This document shows, piece after piece, positions 25,153-32,644 of a DNA stretch of 62,417 bases. The DNA is from Desulfosporosinus nitroreducens. GTDB taxonomy: Bacteria; Bacillota; Desulfitobacteriia; Desulfitobacteriales; Desulfitobacteriaceae. The notes beneath the pieces were generated by a model. The model had not been told where the DNA came from, did no database searches, and was given only the letters and a program-made list of their open reading frames with translations. The stretch lies in contig NZ_JAMHFY010000028.1 of NCBI RefSeq assembly GCF_023897015.1, positions 1 to 62,417 on the forward strand, written 5' to 3'. The translations under genes and the position numbers were made by a program. Position 1 is the stretch's first letter, and each line of letters begins with the position of its first letter.

Positions 25153-26919
25153 ATGTTGTATTACCTGCGTAATATTAAGAGCACAGTCCAACAAACTGCA
25201 GACGCGATTGCTGCAGCGCTAAAAATCGAAGTTGAAATTGCAGATGCCGACTTAATTCGGGTTGCCGGTACGGGGAAATATAAAAGCCAATGCGGTTGCC
25301 CAATGGATGATGGCTTTGTCTATCGGCACGTTATGAAAACAGGGGTTCCGGTCATTATTGACAACCCTGGCTTCAACGAACTCTGCCAGCCTTGTCCCTG
25401 CAGAGGGAACTGTATGGAGTATGCTGAGGTTGCCATACCCATACGCATTGAGGATCAGATCATAGGGGTTATTGGATTAGTAAGCTTTGATGAGGAGCAA
25501 ACTCAGCGGCTAATGGACAATAAACAATCCCTGTTGCTTTTTTTGGAAAAGATGGCTGACCTTCTTGTTGGGAAGGCAACTGAAATCCAACAAAATCATG
25601 ATCGCGACATTTTAACAAGCCAATTAGTTACAGTACTGAATCTGTTGCATGACGGCATTTTGTTAGTTAACGATCAGCAAAAAGTGACGCATTATAATAC
25701 GCTGGCGGCTAAATTATTGGACATTGATGCGCAAGAAGAACAGGCTTTATATCACTTATTGGATAACAAAAACCTTTGGCTTGCCGTTGAACGCGGAGAA
25801 ACGTTTTCTGGTAACATTCAGGGGAAAAGGGTGGCTACACAACTATATTGTGACGTAGTGCCAATAAAAAATGACGGAAATATTGAAGGCGCGGTTATCA
25901 CTCTGAGGGATCTTCAGCAAATAAAGAAGTTGGTCAAAGCGGCGACTGTGAACGATATTGAAACTCATTTTTCACAGATTGTCGGAAATTCTAAGAAGAT
26001 GAAAGACTTAAAAGCCATGGCCTTACATGTTGCTCCCAGTAAGGCAACCCTCTTGATTCAAGGAGAAAGCGGAACAGGAAAAGAACTGTTAGCTCGAGCG
26101 ATCCACCAGAGCAGTAAACGTAAAGGGCATGCCTTCATCGCCATAAATTGTGGTGCCATTCCTGAAAATCTACTGGAAAGCGAATTGTTCGGATATGAAG
26201 AAGGATCGTTTACGGGGGCTAAGCGAGGTGGGAAACTAGGAAAGTTTGAGCTTGCTCATAATGGTACTCTTTTTTTAGACGAGATTGGGGATATGCCGCT
26301 TCACTTGCAGGTTAAGATATTGAGAGTGTTGCAAGAAAGAAGGGTTGAGCGAATAGGCAGTACTCGCTCAATTCCAGTGGATGTACGTGTCATTGCTGCT
26401 ACTCACAGAGATTTGGATAACATGGTAATAACGGGCGAATTTAGAGAAGACCTTTATTATCGTTTAAATGTTATTCCACTGACGATTCCACCCTTGCGAG
26501 AACGTTTAGAAGATGTCCCCATATTGACCCAATTCTATTTAGATTATTATTCTGTAGTAACCGATAGGTCAGTTAGTGGAATCACCTCGGAAACTATAGA
26601 AATCTTGTCCCGCTATACTTGGCCAGGGAATGTCCGAGAATTGGGGAACGTGATTGAATACTGCGTAACCATGGTGGCTGGGGGTATGATTACCTCTGAT
26701 ACCTTGCCAAAAAGAATCAAAACGGAACATAAACCGGAAATGATAGATTCCTCGTTAAACCTCAAAGTCTTGGAACGGGAAACAATTATGAAAGCCTTAA
26801 CGCTTGTTGATGTGAATGGGCATAAGGAAGATGCAGCAAAATTATTAGGAATTAGCAGAGCGTCTCTCTATCGCAAGATTAAGGAATATGAAATCGGTGA
26901 GAATAGAACTTTTTCTTAG
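25153..26919 (+). CDS. Sigma-54-dependent transcriptional activator, second paralogue
   Basis: 588 aa with the same plan as the activator at 250: sensor domain with a cysteine group (C-x2-C-x-C-x3-C, about 78-87), PAS-like region, AAA+ core (Walker A GESGTGKE near 302) and Fis-type helix-turn-helix (about 560-580). The sigma-54 contact loop reads GSFTGA rather than GAFTGA. The recognition helix (GISRASLYRK) differs from that of the first activator (GIGIATLYRK), consistent with a different DNA site. It lies between ygeX and ygeY, and the different palindrome GTCTCAT-A-ATGAGAC lies just downstream, upstream of the ygeY promoter. Confidence 0.88.
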   Translation: MLYYLRNIKSTVQQTADAIAAALKIEVEIADADLIRVAGTGKYKSQCGCPMDDGFVYRHVMKTGVPVIIDNPGFNELCQPCPCRGNCMEYAEVAIPIRIEDQIIGVIGLVSFDEEQTQRLMDNKQSLLLFLEKMADLLVGKATEIQQNHDRDILTSQLVTVLNLLHDGILLVNDQQKVTHYNTLAAKLLDIDAQEEQALYHLLDNKNLWLAVERGETFSGNIQGKRVATQLYCDVVPIKNDGNIEGAVITLRDLQQIKKLVKAATVNDIETHFSQIVGNSKKMKDLKAMALHVAPSKATLLIQGESGTGKELLARAIHQSSKRKGHAFIAINCGAIPENLLESELFGYEEGSFTGAKRGGKLGKFELAHNGTLFLDEIGDMPLHLQVKILRVLQERRVERIGSTRSIPVDVRVIAATHRDLDNMVITGEFREDLYYRLNVIPLTIPPLRERLEDVPILTQFYLDYYSVVTDRSVSGITSETIEILSRYTWPGNVRELGNVIEYCVTMVAGGMITSDTLPKRIKTEHKPEMIDSSLNLKVLERETIMKALTLVDVNGHKEDAAKLLGISRASLYRKIKEYEIGENRTFS

Positions 26920-26977
26920 TTCATTAAATCAGGTTTCTATTTTCACAGCTAAAAATATGTTTCAAAGGTAGACTTTT

Positions 26978-27073
26978 GTCTCATAATGAGACCGATAAGG
27001 AAGAATGTCGAATTGACAGTCTTTCAGAGATTATTTTTATTTCAGGCGGATATTAAAGTGTCTCAGAATGAGA
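26978..27073. promoter_or_regulatory. Palindromic activator sites (UAS type 2) upstream of ygeY
   Basis: GTCTCAT-A-ATGAGAC (26978-26992) is a perfect palindrome with 7-bp arms. A second copy, TCTCAG-A-ATGAGA (27061-27073), has one mismatch. They lie about 175 and 93 bp upstream of the -24 element. The core resembles the type 1 site but swaps TTA for GTC at the outer arm. Binding by the 25153-26919 protein is inferred. Confidence 0.7.
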
Positions 27074-27156
27074 TTGGAACAAAGTGATAATACAAAGATT
27101 TCTGGGGAAAGATACACCTGACCTAAGATAAAAATGTTTTTTTTGAATAAAACTAC

Positions 27157-27173
27157 TTGGCATGGTTCTTGCA
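27157..27173 (+). promoter_or_regulatory. Sigma-54 (-24/-12) promoter of ygeY
   Basis: CTTGGCATGGTTCTTGCA has GG at 27159-27160 and GC at 27171-27172. The predicted start is near 27184. Confidence 0.85.
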
Positions 27174-27268
27174 TTTATTAAACCATGTAAAACGAAAGGT
27201 CATCTTTAAAGTAAGGGGATCCAACAATTCACATTAAATTTAAAGCAGTATTGAAAGGGGATTATATT

Positions 27269-28522
27269 TTGAAAATGGAATTCACGAAAGTTCTCGAACT
27301 GGCTAAAAAATATGAGCCAGAAATGAGTCGGTTTTTACGGGACCTAATCGCAATACCAGGTGAAAGTTGCGATGAAAAAGGGACAGTTCTTCGCATCAAA
27401 GAAGAGATGGAAAAAGTCGGCTTTGACAAAGTTGAGATTGATCCTCAAGGTAACGTTCTTGGTTATATTGGCCATGGTAAACACTTAATTGCCATGGATG
27501 CACATATTGACACAGTAGGCGTAGGCAGCTTGGAGAATTGGCAGTATGATCCTTATAAAGGGTTTGAAGATGATGAAATCATTATCGGCCGTGGTGCCTC
27601 TGACCAAATCGGTGGAATGGCATCGATGGTTTATGCTGGTAAGATCATTAAGGATCTTGGCTTAGAAGATGATTATACCATGGTTGTTGTCGGTTCCGTC
27701 CAGGAAGAAGATTGTGATGGATTATGCTGGCAGTACATTATCAAAGAAGACAAGGTTGTACCTGAATTTGTTGTAATTACCGAACCTACCGATGGAAAGA
27801 TCTATCGCGGACATCGTGGTCGGATGGAAATTAAGGTATTGACAAAAGGTGTTAGTTGTCATGGTTCTGCTCCAGAACGCGGGGACAATGCCATTTATAA
27901 GATGGCTCCAATTCTTCAAGAGTTGCGCAGCTTGCATGAAAACCTCATGGACCACCCATTCCTTGGAAAAGGCAGCTTGACAGTTTCTGAAATCTTCCAC
28001 ACTTCACCTTCACGTTGTGCAGTTGCAGACAGCTGCTGGATTTCCGTCGATCGTCGCTTAACTGCTGGCGAATCATGGGAATATGCAGTTCAACAAATTA
28101 AAAACCTTCCTTCAGTAAAAGCTGCTAATGCAGAAGTTACGATGTATATGTATGATAGACCGTCCTATACTAACCTGGTTTATCCAACTGAATGCTATTT
28201 CCCAACCTGGCTAATCGAAGAGGGACATCCTGTAACCAGTACTCTTGAAGATGCTTACAAAGGCTTATTCGGTAAAGATCCAGTGGTAGACAAGTGGACG
28301 TTCTCCACAAATGGTGTTTCCATCATGGGACGCTATGGAATTCCTTGCATCGGTTTTGGACCGGGACATGAAGACCAAGCACATGCTCCAAATGAGCGGA
28401 CCTGGAAAAAGGAACTTGTGGATTGTGCGGCTATGTATGCAGCGATTCCTAGCATTTATGTCAACGAGTATGCTGATAAGATGCCTAAGGATACTGAGAA
28501 TTTAGTAGAGATTAAGAAGTAA
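27269..28522 (+). CDS. ygeY: YgeY, M20-family peptidase/deacylase of purine catabolism
   Basis: Zinc-dependent M20/M28-type hydrolase with very strong resemblance to E. coli YgeY ([55 protein letters not shown]). Metal ligands are visible as the H and D of DAHIDT, D of RGASDQIGG and EE of VQEED. The substrate is probably an N-acyl or carbamoyl amino acid intermediate (inference). The frame opens at a TTG at 27251, but AAAGGGG (27254-27260) points to TTG 27269 or ATG 27275. It is followed by ygeW and carbamate kinase. Confidence 0.9.
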   Translation: MKMEFTKVLELAKKYEPEMSRFLRDLIAIPGESCDEKGTVLRIKEEMEKVGFDKVEIDPQGNVLGYIGHGKHLIAMDAHIDTVGVGSLENWQYDPYKGFEDDEIIIGRGASDQIGGMASMVYAGKIIKDLGLEDDYTMVVVGSVQEEDCDGLCWQYIIKEDKVVPEFVVITEPTDGKIYRGHRGRMEIKVLTKGVSCHGSAPERGDNAIYKMAPILQELRSLHENLMDHPFLGKGSLTVSEIFHTSPSRCAVADSCWISVDRRLTAGESWEYAVQQIKNLPSVKAANAEVTMYMYDRPSYTNLVYPTECYFPTWLIEEGHPVTSTLEDAYKGLFGKDPVVDKWTFSTNGVSIMGRYGIPCIGFGPGHEDQAHAPNERTWKKELVDCAAMYAAIPSIYVNEYADKMPKDTENLVEIKK

Positions 28523-28524
28523 GT

Positions 28525-28715
28525 ATGGGAGAGAGGCGCGAGGGGCTGGGGACGACGGGGGCTTTGTCGCGATTCGACATTAACCTTCGGTTAACGCTAC
28601 TGCGCTCCGGTAATGTCGACCTTTGGTCGACTAAGGTTATGTTTTGTTATATCTTTAAGCTTCACCTATTTTGTAGTCTTAAGTGGCTACTCTGCAATAA
28701 ACATAATTATTAGGA
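28525..28715. repeat. GC-rich structured spacer between ygeY and ygeW
   Basis: Stacked inverted repeats: CGACATTA (28575-28582) with TAATGTCG (28611-28618), TTAACC/GGTTAA inside it, and GTCGACC/GGTCGAC (28615-28631). The open frame across it has no protein-like content. It may be a repeat element or an mRNA processing/stability structure within the ygeY-ygeW transcript. Confidence 0.45.
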
Positions 28716-28726
28716 GGAATTAATAA

Positions 28727-29731
28727 ATGAACACAGTATTCAGAGGAAGACATTTTATCAACTTAGAGGATTTTACTAAAGAAGAAATAGATACAATGCT
28801 TGATGTTTCTTTAGATCTTAAGAGAAAATTCGCTATGGGCGAAGATACTGATTATCTTCATAATAAAACCGGTTTCTTAATGTTCTTCGAGCAATCCACT
28901 CGGACGAGAAACTCAATGGAAGCTGGTATGGCTCAATTGGGCGGTCATGCTGGATTCTTGGATTCTAGCAGTATGCAAATTGCTCATGGTGAGACTGCGA
29001 AGGATACCGCTATTATTCTTTCTCGTTTTGGACATATGATTGCTTGCCGTTATTGCAATTGGGGTCGCGGCAACCAATACTTGACCGAGATGGCAAAATG
29101 GTCGTCAGTTCCGGTTATGAACTTGCAAGATGACCTTTATCACCCATTCCAAGGTTTGGCAGATTTGCTGACAATTAAAGAGAAGCACCAAGACTTGAGA
29201 CGCAAAAAGATTTCGATCATTTGGGCTTATGCTGAAAGCCATAAGAAACCAATCTCTGTGCCTGTGACCCAAGTTCTTCTCTTCCCTCGTTATGGTATGG
29301 ATGTTTGGCTGGCTTATCCAAAGGGTTGGGAGCTTCCTGAGTGGGTTATCACCCAAGCTAGAGAAAATGCTGAGAAGCATGGCGGTACTTTGACAATTAC
29401 TCATGACGAGGCTGAAGCTTATAAAGATGCCGATATCGTTATTCCTAAGAGCTGGGGTAACTGGGTTACGGACCAAACTGGTGCTTCAGTTTCTGGTGCA
29501 ACTGCAGTTATTGATGATGCCCTCGTTTCAAATAAGAGCTGGAAGTGCACTGAAGCAAAAATGGCTACTGCCAGCAAAGATGTAATGTATATGCATGCTT
29601 TACCTGCTGACCGTAACAATGAAGTTGAAGACTCCGTTATCGATGGGCCACATTCTATCGCTTATGATGCTGCAGAAAACCGTTTGCATACAGCTAAAGC
29701 TGTTATGACATTGTTGGTAGGTGGAAAATAA
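28727..29731 (+). CDS. ygeW: YgeW, carbamoyltransferase of purine catabolism
   Basis: 334 aa aspartate/ornithine carbamoyltransferase-family protein. The carbamoyl-phosphate motif STRTR (in FFEQSTRTRNSME), HPFQGLADLL and HALPADR are all present. E. coli YgeW is of the same type, with an unknown substrate distinct from ornithine or aspartate. Working in reverse it would release carbamoyl phosphate from a ureido-type intermediate for the adjacent carbamate kinase. Start ATG 28727 has TAGGAGGAAT upstream. Carbamate kinase follows after 2 nt. Confidence 0.9.
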   Translation: MNTVFRGRHFINLEDFTKEEIDTMLDVSLDLKRKFAMGEDTDYLHNKTGFLMFFEQSTRTRNSMEAGMAQLGGHAGFLDSSSMQIAHGETAKDTAIILSRFGHMIACRYCNWGRGNQYLTEMAKWSSVPVMNLQDDLYHPFQGLADLLTIKEKHQDLRRKKISIIWAYAESHKKPISVPVTQVLLFPRYGMDVWLAYPKGWELPEWVITQARENAEKHGGTLTITHDEAEAYKDADIVIPKSWGNWVTDQTGASVSGATAVIDDALVSNKSWKCTEAKMATASKDVMYMHALPADRNNEVEDSVIDGPHSIAYDAAENRLHTAKAVMTLLVGGK

Positions 29732-29733
29732 TT

Positions 29734-30684
29734 GTGAGTACATTAGCTGTTGTAGCAATTGGTGGGAATTCTCTGATTCGTGATAACGCGCATGAGTCCG
29801 TTGAGGATCAATATCAGGCTGTTGTAGAAACAGCTAAGCATATTGTCGGGATGATCGAGCAGGGCTATGAAGTGATTGTTACTCATGGCAACGGTCCACA
29901 AGTAGGGTTTATCTTAAGAAGGTCGGAAATTGCTAAGGATGTCGCAGCAATGCATCAGGTTCCTTTGGTCAGCTGTGGGGCAGATACCCAGGGGGCCATT
30001 GGTTACCAAATTCAACAAGCAATGGATAATGAATTCAAGAAAAGGGGTATGGATAAAACGGCTGTCACGATTGTGACTCAAGTCGTGGTTTCCGAAAATG
30101 ACCCAGCTTTTCAGAAACCTACTAAACCCATTGGTTCATTTTACACCAAAGAACAGACTGCAGAAATTCAAAAGGCTAACCCATCGTGGGTTATGATCGA
30201 AGATGCTGGCAGAGGGTATCGCCGGATGGTGGCCTCTCCACTCCCACAAGAGATTGTAGAGAAAAATGTTATCAACAAGTTAGTTCGCGATGGCTATTGT
30301 GTTATTAGTGTTGGTGGCGGCGGAATCCCTGTAATCAAAAGTGAGGACGGGTCACTGCGCGGTGTTGACGCGGTCATTGATAAAGATTTTGCTACTAGTC
30401 TTTTGGCCGCAGATATTAAGGCAGACGTCTTAATTATTTCGACCGGAGTGCCTACTGTTTATTTGAATTACGGCAAGCCTAATGAAAAAGCCTTAGATAA
30501 GGTGACGCTGGCTGAACTGAAGCAATATGTGGCTGAAAACCATTTTGCTCCAGGAAGCATGTTGCCTAAGATCCAAGCCGTTATCAGTTTCCTGGAAAAT
30601 GGCGGAAAAGAAGCGATCATTACCAATCCTGAATCGCTGGAAGAAGCCGTCGCAGGGAAGACTGGGACCCATATATATCCGTGA
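29734..30684 (+). CDS. yqeA: Carbamate kinase
   Basis: 316 aa amino-acid-kinase-fold enzyme: carbamoyl phosphate + ADP to carbamate (CO2 + NH3) + ATP. Motifs include AIGGNSLI, VTHGNGPQVG, SVGGGGIPV and DKDFATSLLA. The GTG start at 29734 lies 2 nt after ygeW, with GGTGG at the end of ygeW as ribosome site, so the two are co-translated. This is the ATP-yielding step of the pathway. Confidence 0.92.
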   Translation: MSTLAVVAIGGNSLIRDNAHESVEDQYQAVVETAKHIVGMIEQGYEVIVTHGNGPQVGFILRRSEIAKDVAAMHQVPLVSCGADTQGAIGYQIQQAMDNEFKKRGMDKTAVTIVTQVVVSENDPAFQKPTKPIGSFYTKEQTAEIQKANPSWVMIEDAGRGYRRMVASPLPQEIVEKNVINKLVRDGYCVISVGGGGIPVIKSEDGSLRGVDAVIDKDFATSLLAADIKADVLIISTGVPTVYLNYGKPNEKALDKVTLAELKQYVAENHFAPGSMLPKIQAVISFLENGGKEAIITNPESLEEAVAGKTGTHIYP

Positions 30685-30720
30685 TCACATTAGTTCCTAG
30701 ATGGATTTAAATAAATAAAT

Positions 30721-30757
30721 ACTTGAGATGAAGAAGTTTAAATTCTTCATCTCAAGT
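30721..30757 (+). terminator. Terminator hairpin after carbamate kinase
   Basis: ACTTGAGATGAAGAA (30721-30735) pairs perfectly with TTCTTCATCTCAAGT (30743-30757). Confidence 0.7.
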
Positions 30758-31232
30758 AAGTCTCACAGACAATAGTAAATAGGATATATTTATCCTATCT
30801 ACTGGAATGAGAAGAGCGAATCTTTTTAAGTAGCTTTTTGAATCAAGTTGTGCGCAGAAATGATTCCTCTTGGGAAGCGATCTGCGTCAATTCTTTATCC
30901 AATAACTAACTGTCACTAATACCAGTTTTTCTTTTAGAGAGTAGCTTCTCGTCATCCGACGTGGCTACAGCGACAACTAGATCGCCCATGCCCCGGGGGA
31001 AAAGTGACACTAAGCTCCTAGATAGCATGTCATAGGTTTAATCTCGATTAATACCCCATGACTCAAGAATTTTGAGTGTGCTACTATTACAGAGGTCAGT
31101 AATCAGAGGCCGGAGGCCAGATGAATATATTTTAAGAATCTGAATCGCCCTTGATAAGATAGATAGATTCTTCAGATTAAACACTGAGGAAGTTTCCATA
31201 ATGTTTGTGACCCAAGATGAGGAGATTTCCCT
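30758..31232. other. Gene-free gap before hyuA
   Basis: Nearly 500 bp without a supported gene. It contains small hairpins (for example GTAGC/GCTAC around 30941-30968) and a 40-codon minus-strand open frame (31028 to 30906, LFPRGMGDLVVAVATSDDEK) that might be a protein fragment. I could not match it to a riboswitch class or recognise a sigma-54 promoter. Confidence 0.3.
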
Positions 31233-31247
31233 TAAGGAGAAATGAAC

Positions 31248-32642
31248 ATGGGTATAGTATTAAACGGTGGAACTATTGTTACGGCTGCAGATCTATATCA
31301 AGCAGACGTCCGCATTGAAGGCGAGAGAATTGTGGCCATTGGCTGCAATATCAAGCAACCTGGTGACCAGGCAATAGATGTGGATGGCTGCTTTTTGTTT
31401 CCGGGAGGAATTGACCCACATACTCACTTCGATCTCCCGATGGGGGATTTTTCGACATCAGATGATTTTTTATCGGGTACAAAAGCAGCTGTATTAGGCG
31501 GGACAACAACTATCCTCGATTTTGCCACTCAGTTTAAAGGGGAAACTTTAAAAGAGGGCTTGATGAATTGGCATACAAAGGCTAAGGACAAGTGTTATGC
31601 CGACTACGGTTTTCATATGGCAATTACAGATTGGAATGACTCAATAGCTCAAGAAATGCCGGAGTTGATTCGAGAAGAAGGGGTACCGTCATTTAAGCTT
31701 TATATGGCTTATAAGAATGTCTTGCAAGTTGACGACGGGGCTTTGTTACAAGCTCTGCGCCAAGCCGGAGAATATGGGGCCCTGGTTTGTGTGCATTGTG
31801 AGAATGGTGATATCGTCTATGATTTGGTACATGAACATATAACCCAGGGTAAAACTGCTCCAAAATATCATCCACTGTCTCGGCCTCCGATAGTAGAAGA
31901 GGAAGCAACTTCACGAGTTATTACCCTTGCTCAGTTGGCCGATGCTCCGCTCTATATTGTCCACCTTACCTGTAGCGGAGCACTTAAGGCAGTGAATAAT
32001 GCGAAGTTGAATGGGCAGGAGGTTTACGCTGAAACCTGTCCTCAATATCTCTTGTTAGATGACAGCTATTACAGTGCCGAAGGTTTTAACGGTGCTAAAT
32101 ATGTGATTTCACCGCCTTTGCGTCCGGTTCATAATCAGGAAGTTTTGTGGGCAGGCTTAAAAAATAGGGTCTTAGATGTTGTGGCCACGGATCATTGCGC
32201 CTTAAATTATCAAGGACAAAAAGATAAGGGCCTGAATGATTTTAGCAAAATCCCCAATGGAGCGGCAGGAGTTGAAACCCGCATGGGATTGTTGTATACG
32301 TATGGGGTTTTGACTGGGAAGTTAACATTAAACGATTTTGTAGCTCTAACTTCAACGAATGCAGCAAAACTCTTTGGATTGTTCCCCCAAAAAGGAACCA
32401 TAGCTCCTGGGAGTGATGCAGACCTTGTAGTTTGGGATCCCCGTATATCATCGGTGATAAGGGCCGCGGATTTGCATCAGCAGGTCGATTACACCCCTTA
32501 CGAAGGTTTTAAACAGACCGGTCAAGCGATTCATGTATTCTTACGTGGAAAACAGGTTGTCCAGGATGGACAGCTAAAGGTGGATAAACCCACGGGGATA
32601 TACTTATCCCGTAAGCCATTCCTTAAGAGAAAGGTTGGGTAA
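31248..32642 (+). CDS. hyuA: Dihydropyrimidinase/hydantoinase
   Basis: About 464 aa cyclic amidohydrolase that opens six-membered dihydropyrimidine or hydantoin-like rings. Zinc ligands in GGIDPHTHFDLP, carboxylated lysine in PSFKLYMAYKN, then VHCENGD, VHLTCSGAL and VVATDHC. ATG 31248 is preferred over ATG 31242 because AAGGAG sits 8 nt before the former and only 2-3 nt before the latter. The next gene begins 2 nt after its stop. hyuA belongs to the E. coli and gut-bacterial urate clusters. Confidence 0.88.
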   Translation: MGIVLNGGTIVTAADLYQADVRIEGERIVAIGCNIKQPGDQAIDVDGCFLFPGGIDPHTHFDLPMGDFSTSDDFLSGTKAAVLGGTTTILDFATQFKGETLKEGLMNWHTKAKDKCYADYGFHMAITDWNDSIAQEMPELIREEGVPSFKLYMAYKNVLQVDDGALLQALRQAGEYGALVCVHCENGDIVYDLVHEHITQGKTAPKYHPLSRPPIVEEEATSRVITLAQLADAPLYIVHLTCSGALKAVNNAKLNGQEVYAETCPQYLLLDDSYYSAEGFNGAKYVISPPLRPVHNQEVLWAGLKNRVLDVVATDHCALNYQGQKDKGLNDFSKIPNGAAGVETRMGLLYTYGVLTGKLTLNDFVALTSTNAAKLFGLFPQKGTIAPGSDADLVVWDPRISSVIRAADLHQQVDYTPYEGFKQTGQAIHVFLRGKQVVQDGQLKVDKPTGIYLSRKPFLKRKVG

Positions 32643-32644
32643 TA

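Noticed and set aside
28683-28697. TGGCT...TGCA upstream of ygeW as a possible sigma-54 promoter
   Set aside because: GG-to-GC spacing is 9 nt instead of 12, so it cannot be a -24/-12 element; ygeW is more likely read from the ygeY promoter.
30940-31020. Molybdenum-cofactor or other riboswitch in the hyuA upstream gap
   Set aside because: Some stems and a GC-rich stretch are present, but I could not place the conserved core of any class I know.
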